Below are positions 35,811 through 47,420 of a stretch of 64,000 bases of DNA, in pieces. Both the position numbers and the translations under genes were made by a program. Source of the DNA: Welwitschia mirabilis (Eukaryota > Gnetophyta > Gnetopsida > Welwitschiales); assembly GCA_051453625.1 (NCBI GenBank), contig JBOZIK010000001.1, positions 190,990,413 through 191,054,412 of the forward strand, given 5' to 3'. Within the stretch, counting starts at the first letter, position 1; every line of letters starts with the position of its first letter. The notes under the pieces are model-generated. The model saw nothing but the letters and a program-made list of their open reading frames with translations, did no database searches and was not told where the DNA came from.

Positions 35811-36990
35811 TATCTCTTAAGTGAACAAGTTATCTTTAATGAATATTGTTGCGGTGTGAATTTATGCAATCGTGAAGCTTTTTTAGGTAAAACTGTAAAT
35901 AAAATAACTTNNNNNNNNNNNNNNNNNNNNNNNNNNNNNNNNNNNNNNGAATGTCATAATCCCAATGAAGGCACTAGGCTTAGAGTTAGAGAATTGATTT
36001 CCAAAGGTATTTTTAGTCTTTTATCCTTTAATAACTAAAAGTAAATAATAAAGTAAATGCAATGCAAGATGAATGGATATGAAATGTAATGAATAGAAAT
36101 GGAAACGGATTCTACTTAGATCTTAGTTCTTCTATCACAAAGATTACCTTCTCTATAAATTATATCAATTGAGAAGAGCATCCAACTAGTTTTTAACCAA
36201 CATAAACTATGAGATCTATTCAAGTAAGATAAGGAATGCAATATGAAATGGAATGGAAAAGTAATGCAATTCTACTACTAACCAAGGTTAACCTTAACAA
36301 AGGTTGCCCTTATGATCTAGATAAATCACAGAATTATCACAATGAACTATGATCAATGTAAATCATAAGAGACATATAAAATGAAAATGAGATAATAATT
36401 GTATTGATTCAAAAGAGTATTTAAGAATATTACATCAACACCTCAATGGAAGAGACTCAGATTAACACTAAATTTAGACTAACACCAAACTCAAAATAAC
36501 ACCAATAAAACTCCTTTATGTAGCTCTTGATGGACCTCTTGCCCTTTAATCCTCTATCACAAGTATCAGGTACAAAAGTTGGAGCTAGAAATGAAGGAGG
36601 GGAAAGGTATTTATAGTTTTGCATTTGAGGTTCTAGAAGCAAAACCCTAAAGGTGGAAAACAAAACCCTAACAACCCACATGGGTCGCTTAACCTCATTT
36701 ACAAAGATATTTCTTCCGAGCATGCAAAAATAGCTATCATCCCAGAGATGACATAGGGGACATCACTATGTACCATATGTCTCCATGCCTTAATGTCAGC
36801 CTCATAGATTTTGTCCATGTTAGCAGTGTCATCGTCCTACTTATTGTGGGGATGACATAAAGGACGATGCAATGTGCCACATGTCTCCATCTACTCCATG
36901 TGCTACTATCAGCCCCACATCTTCTATCCATATTAGCAGCATCGTCTTCCTGCCTATCATGGGAACGACATAGGGGACGACGGTCTTCCT
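35811..36990. repeat. dispersed LTR-like repeat family, copy 1
   Basis: Shares blocks in the same order with 62252-63905: TGTGAATTTATG(C/T)AATC near the left, CTATCACAAGTATCAGGTAC near 36.55 kb, a TATTTATAG TATA-like box at about 36609-36617, and a GC-richer array near 36.75-36.98 kb. The right part looks like a promoter-bearing LTR read on the plus strand, but ends and coding parts are not visible, so the class is open. A 38-N gap lies at 35911-35948. Confidence 0.6.
36747..36975. repeat. GATGACATAGGGGAC tandem units inside the dispersed repeat
   Basis: Units start GATGACATA or GAACGACATA at 36747, 36851 and 36963 (about 104-112 bases apart). Each has CCATGT(C/G)CTCC-like and TCAGCC(T/C)CA blocks and ends near a reverse-oriented GTCGTCC or GTCATCC word. 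Related words recur in copy 2 (63.6-63.9 kb). Short minus-strand frames here (36737-37026) are by-products. Confidence 0.65.
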
Positions 36991-39094
36991 TTTCTTCAAT
37001 CTCAAAGATAAGTTAGTCTTTTGCATTATGAAGTCTTTCTTCCAAATATATAGTGTCAGAATAGGCCTAAGAAACTGCCAAAAATGCTAAGGATTACATG
37101 TTTTACTGATCATCCTATCATATCTTCATAGTCATTAGTGTTGCATCAAAACCTGTGTAAATGTCCTGCAAAAGTACGTTCCTTAAAATTTTTAATGATG
37201 TTTTGTAGAATACTAAATGATGTTTAGTAGAATTTTAATGATGTTTACTAGAATACTTACAAGTATTCTTAAAAATTCCTTTCTTTATTATTCTTATGGT
37301 TAAAGCCTAACTAGATAAAATGAGCTTTGATCTAAATTACTTACTAGAGCAGATGGACTCTTGGGTTGGATATCTTTGAATCATGACTTGAGTGTCTTCT
37401 TAACTAGATTCCTTCTTGGCCTCTAGAAGCCATTATGGCATGATGGAGAGGGAGAAAAGATTAAAGGAGTGGGGAAAAGGGTAGAGGATTTCCTAATTAG
37501 GATCCTCCTTCTCAAATCCTTTAGAACTAGTAGTACAGTGACTACCTTTTCTTTATAACTATTAGGATTAGGCTTCTAATATAATCCTTCTTATACTGAT
37601 GATTATCTTGTTTCTTCTTTGGCTCTAGGAGGCTTGCTAAAACTTAAAACCTCTTTGTTGTAGCCTATGCACTTGAATATCTTTAGAGGATCTTGTTTGA
37701 GATCCAAATCCAAAATATAATGAATGAAGAGTATACCTAGAGGATTTTCTTACATTTGATCGATCCTCTAACACAATGATAACACAATGATAACTAGTCT
37801 ACTCAACAAAAATCATTGTTTTTAGTGGATACTATTTCACATGTCCTTAATGAATGCTATCTCACATGTCCTACTTGAGTAAAGTTAAACATATTGATCA
37901 AGTATTTAACCTAATATATAAAGTGATTAATATTTAAGTTATTTTAGAAAACAAGCATAAGGAAAAGATCAAGGAAACCAAGAGAATGTTCGGTATGAAA
38001 GACAGTTGTTAGTTATGTCAAACCTCCATTTAAGCATCTTTGAAAAGCTAAAATACCAATTGCCAAAAAGTTTGAGAGTGATTGAAGGATCCCCACTATG
38101 TTGAGGAGTTTTTACCTACATTGAGTTTTGCTTTTCATTCATGAATCTTACTAAACTTTTGAAAACCTTAACTTTTAGAATCTAATTCTTGAAAACCTTA
38201 ACTTTTAAAATCTAATTAGGTGGGCCTACAACTCATCATCACATTTCGTATGTGGTTTTTGAGGAATGTTGAACTTAAACTCTTAGTGATTGTACCTCTT
38301 TCAAAAAGTATGGCAATCATAATTACCAAAACAAATGATTTAGTTATACTTATAGCTTTATAATATACTAGACACTTAGATTTCAAACTCCAAACTCTAT
38401 TTTAGAAGTTAAATCATTACTATATTTGTTGTTGTCATGATTTAATGCTAGTTTCTTTTCTTTTTAAGTTATCTAATCAAAGTAGCATTTCCATACTACA
38501 AACATTACAAGAGAACTAGGTGGCAACGATTAGGAGGCACCTCACTGAGGTGACACAACTGTGATTCAAATGGAATTTGGAGGCTGTCCTTACTATTTTT
38601 TCACAAGCTTTCTGAACCTTTGCTTTACCATCTTTACAAGGTGCAAGGAAAGTATATTCATTAATATTGGCTCTAACAAAAAGAGGTCTACCAAGTACAC
38701 CCATATCTAATACTTGACTTTGTAAAGATCAGGAAGCACAGTATGGACAGTACAGAAAAACCACCATGCATATAGGGATAAAACAAGAAATGAAACACGA
38801 AAAGTAGTGAATACAGAGTTTCCCTGAAATGGAAGAGAAAGAATGAAAAGTTGAAAGCATTTGGATAATCCAAAAGCTCCACAATACCTTCATGCGTTAT
38901 CTAGTTGGTTCTCACTCACGACTTCTTTTATCTTGAAATTCCAGAACAGAATCTTTGGATTATGCATGTATAAAATTGAAGTGTTAAATCTTCCAAAGGA
39001 CAGAATCATTTCAGTATCGAATCGATGTAGTCTCTTAAAAACTAGACACAGATCTATCACATATTAAAAGCTTTGAACGCAGAGTTTCGGCCTG
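36991..39094. other. intergenic DNA with small tandem repeats
   Basis: No gene recognised apart from a short coding-like stretch listed at 38516-38704. Contains a ~22-bp repeat in three copies at 37193-37256 (TAATGATGTTTnGTAGAAT) and a 30-bp duplication at 38159-38220 (GAAAACCTTAACTTTTARAA). The last ~100 bases should hold the 3' UTR of the USP gene. Confidence 0.5.
38516..38704 (-). other. coding-like stretch of unknown nature
   Basis: The minus frame MGVLGRPLFVRANINEYTFLAPCKDGKAKVQK has a balanced, protein-like composition unlike the surrounding AT-rich frames, and lies about 0.4 kb downstream of the USP gene on the same strand. No family recognised. It could be a lone exon, a captured gene fragment or chance. 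Confidence 0.2.
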
Positions 39095-39898
39095 CTATTT
39101 TGGTTTCTTCACGATCATAACGCTGCATTTTGCATTGCGAGCACAATAATCACTTACACTTCCCAAAAATGCTCTGCGAATCAAACAACAAAACTTGTGA
39201 CTTCTATTCTGTATTTTTGCTCTGCTTTCATGTCTTTCATACTATATCATAACATAAAAGAACCGAAAAGATAAGCCGATACCGCTTAATTGGTCCGTAA
39301 CCGCGGCTCCCTACAACTAGAATAGTGGCTCCGTGCCTTTCCACGGCCTCACAGAGAACGACTCTTGCGTCGCCTTCCATCAGTACGAACTCTGTATCTT
39401 GCAGCTTAGAACGATATACACACAGGAAAAGATAACGGATCAGTATACAGTCCTACATCAACGACAGCAGAGACAAGAAATGCAAAGGGAGAGAAAACTC
39501 GTGCTTCCTATTCCAAAGTCTTACGTTACGCGATTGACAAATTGATCTGGCGTGTTCGAGAGCGTTTGTGCCGATCTTTGTTAGATCTGCCTCGACAATC
39601 GGTATGACATCCGCCGCACCTGCAAAACGAAAACTCCAGAGGCCTAGTCTAAGAATCGAAAGATTAGGAAAAGGCCGACAAGCAAAAGCTACATCTTCGC
39701 GTTTAAAGTGAGATCACCAGGGCCGGCCATGTGGATTACGCTTGTTGCGCTTGGACGTCCATGGACTACAACGAGTTTGAACCTCGATTCACCGCCTAAC
39801 GGCAAGAGAAGGCAGTCCAGCGTCCATTGCAGCGCATAGACGCTCTCCTCGCTATCATCCGCCCCTACAACAATGACTTTCTTGCACATCTCCGACAT
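39095..39898 (-). CDS. universal stress protein A-like, four exons, intact
   Basis: Plant USPs are small cytosolic or nuclear ATP-binding proteins linked to drought, hypoxia and oxidative stress. Exons: 39718-39898, 39525-39619, 39283-39404, 39095-39173; introns of 98, 120 and 109 bases have GT..AG ends, and phases 1, 0, 2 fit. The product is 158 residues, normal for the family. It starts MSEMCKKVIVVGADDSEES with the first beta strand and conserved Asp, continues with YALQWTLD, KLVVVHGRPS and MAGPG, then GAADVIPIVEADL across the first junction, MEGDARVVLCEAVERHGATI, and the ATP-loop motif G-2x-G-9x-G-S at residues 124-138 (GSRGYGPIKRAFLGS). It ends SVMIVKKPK. His is Arg at 126 compared with the usual GSHGYG. 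No stops or frameshifts. Start chosen at the ATG at 39898 just downstream of a TATA box; a second ATG at 39889 is possible. Closest in layout to the Arabidopsis At2g47710 type, from memory. Confidence 0.95.
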
Positions 39899-40260
39899 GT
39901 CTGATGAAATTTGGATTTCCTTTCCTTCGCTTCGAAGAAAACGGAGAGATTTCCGTTTTATAGCAAGTGCGTTCGTCAAAGACGTGCAATCCTTGTTTCC
40001 GCGTTCTTGGAAGCCTCTAAGGCAGTCTCAATGTCTGTGTGAATGTGTTCATTCGGCACGGATTCCGCTGCTTTCACTAATCTTGGGTCTGCAAGTTACT
40101 GCGCTGTGCATTGTCGCCATGGCCTATGGCTATTGGCTCTCCCACTTTGGCAAACTCGCATGCATTTGCGAGGTCATGTAAAAGCGACGTGGGCTGATAT
40201 CGGAGAAAGGAGGAACCACTCCACCTCAAATCATGTGTATTCACCGACACAATTCTGAAA
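39899..40260 (-). promoter_or_regulatory. CpG-rich promoter and 5' UTR region of the USP gene
   Basis: CpG dinucleotides are dense here (for example CGAAGCGAAGG, CGTTCGTC, GTTTCCGCGTTC) and fade abruptly past 40.26 kb. The region contains two ACGTG cores (about 39981-39987, and GACGTGGG at about 40187-40194), the core of abscisic-acid-response elements, which would fit stress regulation; this is inference. Frames crossing it on the plus strand are by-products of the GC content. Confidence 0.5.
39955..39962 (-). promoter_or_regulatory. TATA box of the USP gene
   Basis: The minus strand reads TATAAAAC, about 57 bases upstream of the ATG. Initiation some 30 bases downstream would leave a 5' UTR of roughly 30 bases. 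It is the best TATA candidate in the GC-richer island. Confidence 0.55.
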
Positions 40261-42490
40261 AAAGCATTTCAATGTTCGGCGCACTTTCTTGCTAAAATAT
40301 ATTATAAGATATAAAATTTTCATGTTTCGATAACATGTTTCTAAAGTACTCAGAAGATGCCATTTCAGATGCCATTTAGTTTGAATATTTCTAGATTGAC
40401 CACTGGATTTCCAAAAGGCCCATCTCATAAACAAAGTATATGCCAGAAGATTCTTTTAACTTATTATGGTTTTCTCTGTTTATTTTGTTGAGTCACTTAT
40501 ATTAATGTGTATGACAAGATTAACATGTTAGTCAACTGGTTTTTGTGTACCTTATCAAATAGTAAATTTAGTCTTATCTAGGTGACTTGTAAGTATATGC
40601 AAGTTCTAGAAAGCACAAAGAAACGAGATTACTTTATCTTGCTAACCAATAAATGATCTTAGGTCTTAAATATTTGTTTTCGATTATATTGGCGAGGGAG
40701 CTTGTAAACAATGATAAGGTATTTAGATTTTAATAGAATTATAGTCAAGGGGATTTAACTTGGAGTGATTTAGGTTATCACCAAGATATTCTTCATCAAG
40801 ATATTTGAAATCAAGTTACAACCTCACTTAAAATAAAAATTACTTGTAATGGATTCGGGGCCCATCTAAAACAAGTAATTTAGATTAATTAGTTGTAGTT
40901 AATGAACATCTACAAATTAGAAAAGAAGAACTAGGAATTAAAGCCTAAAAAGGCTCATAAAGTAGAACACGAAAAGAATTAATATTTAAAATAAAAAAGA
41001 CTAATTAATGGTGGTTACCAAAAATTATAGGAGGTAGTTGACCTCCAAATGAACCTTTTATGCCTATGTCTATGTTGAAAAATAAGAGCTTTCTTAGCAT
41101 AAATTTTTTTTTTGGTATAAGCATATTTTTTTTAAAAACCGGATCAGAACAATGTTTTCACATTTGATATAGACTAATAGGATAAACGTATTTCCATATG
41201 AAAAGTTGAGCATGAGATAGATTAGACACATCACCAAAGAAAATCTCTTTTCTATACGACTTGTAACCTTGCAGAGCTTAAGATACTCCCAAATAAAGTT
41301 ATCTTCTATGCCATTTCACCCTTATATACATTTTGAATTTAATAATATTACTATCATGTATTAGTTCTTAAAATTCATTTGTTTACCTTTAACATGATAT
41401 CTGTGAAGTCAATTTGCCAAATACTAACACAGTCAAGGATGAAGGTACTTCATGATGTGCTGAGGATACATGAAAGTTTCATATTGAATATGAATGATAG
41501 ATGTGACCTCACCCTTCTTAATAACTAATTTAATTCTACCTTGATGAATAAATTAACAATGGAATATTTGCATACAATTTCATTCATGAAATAACATGAA
41601 GATAAAGGCTCCTATAATTTAGTTAGCTAGAATATTAATCTTATGTGAAATCTTCAGGCACTTTAGAGTCTTAGGTTTGAGCCTTCTTGGAAGCACATTA
41701 TTAAATGACTGTAATTGCATGTAATGGATTTGTTATCTTTATATGAGTAAAGCAATGTTCTTGACGAGCATGGTATGGCTTCCTATACATAAGCTTCTTT
41801 CAAAACGACGAAAATAAAAGAAGTACGAAAAACAAGAAAGAAAATTCCATTGAAAGGAAGTTAAAACAACTTATAAGTATCTTTAATGTGGTTTGGTCAC
41901 TTTATAGCCTAAATTCATAAATAAGATTCTTTTTGTGTTAATGGAGAAACAATGGAAACTAATACAATAGCAAGCAAAGTGTTGTCTACAACATTAATCA
42001 TCAAAATGTCATAATAATTTCTCTCAATATTCCACTTAACTACCAGTTTCATGTTTTTTAAATTCTTTTTCATAATTTCACTAAATGTGATGACCCTAGC
42101 ATAAATACAATAATCTAAATATTGATGGTAGTCTACACATAAATGGGTCTATTAACTACTTAAACTTGCACAACAAAAAAATTATTAGTAGCTAAATCCA
42201 AAGTAGAGAGTGTAAGATTTCTTAAGTTCATATTTCGAATGAAAGGTTTTTAAGGAAAAAGTTTTTTTACAATGAAATCATAAACCTAGGGATTTTTGAA
42301 CCCACTCTTAGGGCACAGGACATTATAAAGTTTACCAACTTTTAAAGGATTGAAATTGAATAAAGTGGAAAAAGTAGAAAGTTTCCAAGGAAGTGTAATG
42401 CATCAAGAAAGGATGTAAAAACTAAAATTGCAATTGACCTTATATAACTTTAACTTATTTGTAGTAATAAATAATATTAGTCAAGAAAGT
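40261..42490. other. AT-rich intergenic DNA, nothing recognised
   Basis: No protein frame, RNA signature or clear repeat found. The right end probably includes decayed upstream parts of the Copia remnant that becomes readable near 42.5 kb. Confidence 0.5.
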
Positions 42491-42534
42491 AGTAAAGCAT
42501 CCAAAGTGAAGACAATCCATAATAATAAAGCACT

Positions 42535-43870
42535 AGCCTATGATACATAATGGTACTTATGAGCTGGTAGACTTATTACTATGTAGGAAAGTCATAAAGA
42601 AAAAATAGGTGTTTTACAATAAATAGAATGGAATAATTGATGAACGTAAGGTTAGATTTATTGTAAAAGGATTCATGTTGAAGGCATGAAATTAACTACA
42701 TAGAAGTGTTTATACTAATAGTAAAATAGAGGATCATTCAAACCTTAGTTGCATTAAGAACACAAAATGGATGTAAATGCATAATATTAATGTAAAGATA
42801 ACACTATTGAATGGAGATCTTAAAGAATCTATTTACTAGCTTAGCCAAAAGGTTTAAAGGTGAAGGAACAAGAGAAGAAAGTGTATAGATGAAAGAAGTA
42901 ACTATAACCTAAAGGAGGCACTACTAACTTGGTGTACTAAGACAACAAATAACTTAGTGAATATGGGACTTGAGATGTATGGATATTAGGGTATTGATGT
43001 TACATTATCTATTAAACATGAAAAACATAATTACGTGTGCTTCACTGTATTTATGGATGATAATTTAATCATTCGAAAAGAAGAAAAGAATACTTTTTAA
43101 GGTAGAAAACCAATATAGATCTAAGATGATAAGTATTGTCTTACTATAGAAGTAAGTTATAGTTTTAAATTAATTAAAATGCATTAGCAATATGTTGAAG
43201 AAATTTGCATGGAGATTGCATAAATAGTATCTATATAAATGGAATAGAATTTAAAGTTAATTAATGATGAAGAGTTACAAGATGTAGAAGAAACATAGTA
43301 CTGAAAATTAGTTTAAAGTCTGATATGTATAATCAATGCTAATATTAACATATCTTATGTAGTTGGAATGTTGATGAGATATATGAATAGATTAAAATAG
43401 AATTATTGTAAAGTAGCTATTAGTATTTTAAGGTGTATGAAGAGAATGAAATATTTTGAACTTCTATTTTAATAGTATAACAACTTCAAATTTAGGGCTT
43501 TTTCAAACTTAGACTTTATGGTTGTTAGAGAACCAAACATATACAATAAAAAACTTGACTTCGTTAGGATATTGAAAAATATATTAGGCATCTAGGCAAC
43601 AAAAGATAGTAACATATTTATCAATTAAAGTAGAGTACATGATAGCATATAAAATGAGAAAGGAAGTGATATGGATAGTGAAGCTACTAGATGTTTTAAT
43701 CTTTTACAAAAAGGAGCTGCAAAGATATTTGTGAATCATCAATCTAAAATTCACATGATAAAGAATCTAGTATTCTATAATAAAATAAAGAACATTATAA
43801 CAAAAGTTCATGTGATGCAATAGCTAATTTTGAATGGTGTGATACATGTTTAACACATTTTATTGACAAA
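42535..43870 (+). pseudogene. Copia RT/RNase H remnant (plus strand)
   Basis: Traces in shifting plus frames: IHNGTYELVDLLLCRKVIKK near 42.55 kb (RT start), ERKVRFIVKGFM near 42.64 kb, KITLLNGDLKESIY near 42.8 kb, FMDDNLII at about 43.05 kb in place of the Copia YVDDMLI active site, and an RNase H end with SKIHMIKNLVFYNKIKNI near 43.75 kb. Gag and integrase are not readable. Heavily broken, older than the Sirevirus pair. Confidence 0.7.
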
Positions 43871-44007
43871 TTAAGTTACATAAAGTTTCATGAAGATGCT
43901 TAATAGCACATGATGCAATAGCTAGTTTTGAATGGTGTGATACATGTTTAACACATTTTAGTGGCCAAAAAAATTACATAAAGTTTTAGGAATATGCTTA
44001 ATAGGAT
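43813..44007. repeat. 98-bp tandem duplication at the end of the Copia remnant
   Basis: Units at 43813 and 43911 both begin TGATGCAATAGCTA and share GAATGGTGTGATACATGTTT, ending near CTTAATAG. It duplicates the last part of RNase H. Confidence 0.85.
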
Positions 44008-44039
44008 AAAGTTTTAACAATTTAAATACCAATTAGAAG

Positions 44040-44570
44040 TAAGAAATAATAAGTCATCTTAAATTAGTAATAAGAAGCTTGATAACATATTGACTATTTG
44101 ACAACAAGGCTATTTAAGCCACCTAGTTTAAAACTAGGTTTTTCCTTTTAAATACTTTAGTTTTATTAAAAAATATTTTATTTTCAATTGTTATCATTAT
44201 TAGTATGTACTTCATGTTTTCTTTTTTGTCTTTCCCCATTTGGGGTAATCATTACCTTTTAAACTTTAGGCAAGATTAAAGTCATATATCCTATGGCCTT
44301 AGTTGGTAAGGTTATAATTATAGTAATAAATGTAAAATAACAAATAAATATAGTAATTAATAAGGTAAAAATGATAACTTAAGATGTATAAATGGAGGTT
44401 ATATTCTAATAAGACAAGAGTTGTTATCAAGATGTAATGTTGCTAGATTATTATTACATTACTATTGAATTGTTACATTATTGGAATAAAGACTCATTTT
44501 TATATAGTATTTTTTCCATTTTTCTATTTTCTTCTTAATGTTCTTAGGTTAGTTTGACATGTACATCAAT
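44040..44570 (+). repeat. probable 3' LTR of the plus-strand Copia remnant
   Basis: Directly downstream of the RNase H remnant. It has a TATA-like GTATAAATGG near 44.38 kb and a poly(A)-signal-like AATAAAGACTC near 44.48 kb in the spacing usual for Copia LTRs. No matching 5' LTR was found, so the borders are guesses. Confidence 0.4.
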
Positions 44571-44574
44571 CATT

Positions 44575-44715
44575 ATTATTCATAACAAGAAGTTCTCCAT
44601 GGATGTGATTATTTTAAAATTTCTAATAAAGGATGAATTATTATTTGATCATCAATTTCTAATAAAAGGATGAATTGTGATTTGATTATTCATAACAAGA
44701 AGTTCTCCATGGATG
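44575..44715. repeat. interleaved short duplications, 110 bases apart
   Basis: ATTCATAACAAGAAGTTCTC occurs near 44577 and 44687 as part of 31-base copies, and ATTTCTAATAAAGGATGAAT near 44619 recurs near 44655 with one extra A. A local duplication in otherwise plain sequence. Confidence 0.8.
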
Positions 44716-47420
44716 AGTGCTTTATTGTAAATAATTTTGTAATAATTATATGTTTTTAAATTTTTCAACCATTATATAAGGGTATATCTACATATTTTAG
44801 TAACTGAGATAATTTGAATTTAGCAGGAGGACATCTATTACTAAAGCACTCATTTTTAATCTTTTCATTAAAAGGATAATTGACTTGACCAAATACATTC
44901 TTAAGTATTTTAACTAAACCATTTTCTAGAACATCTTATCAGTATGCTTAGTGAGTGATAATATGAATGAATAATGATATTAACATCTTTCTATGTAGGT
45001 ATCATTTTTTTATGTCTTAAATTAATAGCCTATAATATGAGATGATAAAGAACTCCATTAATATTTAATACCTTCTTAGTGATACATTTTGCATAAAAGA
45101 AACAAATATGTCCATCATGATTTGACATTTTATGAGCATACATTATGTAGTAATGAACTTCTTCTATGTATTTTAATATTGACCTATAAATGAAAATTTT
45201 ATTATATTATATATAATCTTTTACTTTAGCATATTTAAACATAGTCTTGTACTCATAAGAACACTTATCTTTTTTCATGCATTGGGCTCTTAATTAATTT
45301 TTTAGATATCATTTCTATTAATATTAAACTTTATAAGAACATGTTAATATCGAATACATATTAAGAATCAAGATGAATTTCACATTTTAATTTAAAAAGA
45401 TACTATTGAATATAAGAAAGTATTTTTGTATAAAAATTATAATAGATTTTCTTATTTTGATTATACTATTATAATGACGCATACTATAAAAAATTTCTAA
45501 TATAAAAACCAATAATTATTGATGATCATAACACTCATGTAGGGGAAGAAATTACAATATTGAATGTTTAATTCAAACATTTTATGATAGTTTTCATTCA
45601 TTTCTAGATAAATGTACTTATGAGCTTAAATGTATTGGGTTAAAGTCTTATAATATAATTAACAAGTAATAACAAAATTTTGTAGCATAATATTTATGAT
45701 AACCATGAATACAATAAGTCAATAATGATTCTATATATACATATATATTACATTCTAAGGTTAGTCCTAACATACTATATTTACTTATACATTTATATGT
45801 GAACTGATAAACTATTTTTAAAAAGTAATATATGTATTACAAGATGTATTAATTCAAAGTCAAACATACTATTAAAAGACATTTGTATTTAGAGAAGCCT
45901 TCTAGCACACATGCTAAGAAAATATGATTCTTGTATTACATTTAATACATAAATAATTAAAATTATTTGAAATAATATTAAGAATAATCTTAAAAATAAG
46001 TAAAGTATCAGCAACCATAAGATTTACATCCATGTCCTACATGATTTTCTAAATTTAGTTTTGTTGATACAAAAGATTTCTTAGATATAGATTTCAAATA
46101 TACTATATATCAAATTCATCCATCAAATGTATTCTCATATTNNNNNNNNNNNNNNNNNNNNNNNNNNNNNNNNNNNNNNNNNNNNNNNNNNNNNNNNNNN
46201 NNNNNNNNNNNNNNNNNNNNNNNNNNNNNNNNNNNNNNNNNNNNNNNNNNNNNNNNNNNNNNNNNNNNNNNNNNNNNNNNNNNNNNNNNNNNNNNNNNNN
46301 NNNNNNNNNNNNNNNNNNNNNNNNNNNNNNNNNNNNNNNNNNNNNNNNNNNNNNNNNNNNNNNNNNNNNNNNNNNNNNNNNNNNNNNNNNNNNNNNNNNN
46401 NNNNNNNNNNNNNNNNNNNNNNNNNNNNNNNNNNNNNNNNNNNNNNNNNNNNNNNNNNNNNNNNNNNNNNNNNNNNNNNNNNNNNNNNNNNNNNNNNNNN
46501 NNNNNNNNNNNNNNNNNNNNNNNNNNNNNNNNNNNNNNNNNNNNNNNNNNNNNNNNNNNNNNNNNNNNNNNNNNNNNNNNNNNNNNNNNNNNNNNNNNNN
46601 NNNNNNNNNNNCAAATTCATCCATCAAATGTATTCTCATATTGTTAAGTCATACTAATCTAAATTAAATGGATCCATAAAATATATTCTTAGATTATTAA
46701 GTTAACTTTAATTTAAATCCATATGGCCCTTGCCTCTTTTAGTTATAATATCTTAGAGTTTAAAAGCGTTTAAAGGCTATATAAATTTAAAATAATTAAT
46801 ATTTTTATCATGAATACTTCTACAAATTCACAAGTAGGGAATCATTGTAATCTTGATTAAGAATAAAACACAAGTCTATGTTAAGATTTTTGTCTTCAAA
46901 ATTCCCATCTTGGTTTAAAAAACTATGTTACCTACTTCTACAAGTTTAAAAGAATATTAACTGATCTATGAATTTGTACACCTTTTTTAACTACAAATAT
47001 AAATATTAGTTGTTTATAAAAAAAAATTACTAGTGTTATTTTTCATGGCATAACTTGAATCTTTCATCATTAATTTTTGGATTTTTATAATCATACCCAA
47101 AGATAAGTATACTCATTTTTGATAATTTTCTTTAGTTGAATTAGACTACTTAGAATGAATTCAACATCACCCAAAATTCAAGTGCTTTAATATTTATAAT
47201 GTTTTATTAATAATAACAACTTGTACCTTTATCTCTTAATGTTTTTATAAATATCTCTTAATTTTTTAAAGGTGTAATTAACTATCTATCCATTTAGAAT
47301 AAGATAGTTTGATGCTTCTTTCTTCTTATTTTTTTAAAAACATGCTTCATAAAAAATAATATATCACACCTTATTTTCATTGAATAAGTTTATCTCAATA
47401 ACAAAGACCTAATTTTTTAA
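44716..47420. other. AT-rich intergenic DNA with a gap
   Basis: Nothing coding recognised. The 470-N gap at 46142-46611 has an identical 31-base sequence on both sides (46111-46141 and 46612-46642), treated as a finding. Confidence 0.5.
46142..46611. other. assembly gap, 470 N, with identical flanks
   Basis: CAAATTCATCCATCAAATGT and the next 11 bases end the left contig and start the right one. This is either a tandem repeat or two overlapping contig ends that were not merged. Confidence 0.9.

Noticed and set aside
39899-39979. Upstream extension of the USP reading frame to 39979
   Set aside because: It would need a TTG start and would include the TATA box; the first ATG is at 39898 and gives the normal family N-terminus.
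39873-40258. Two plus-strand open frames of 102 and 71 codons
   Set aside because: They overlap the first exon and promoter of the USP gene on the other strand; open because of the higher GC content.
46103-46657. Open frames of about 175 codons on both strands
   Set aside because: Formed by a 470-N gap with repeated flanks.
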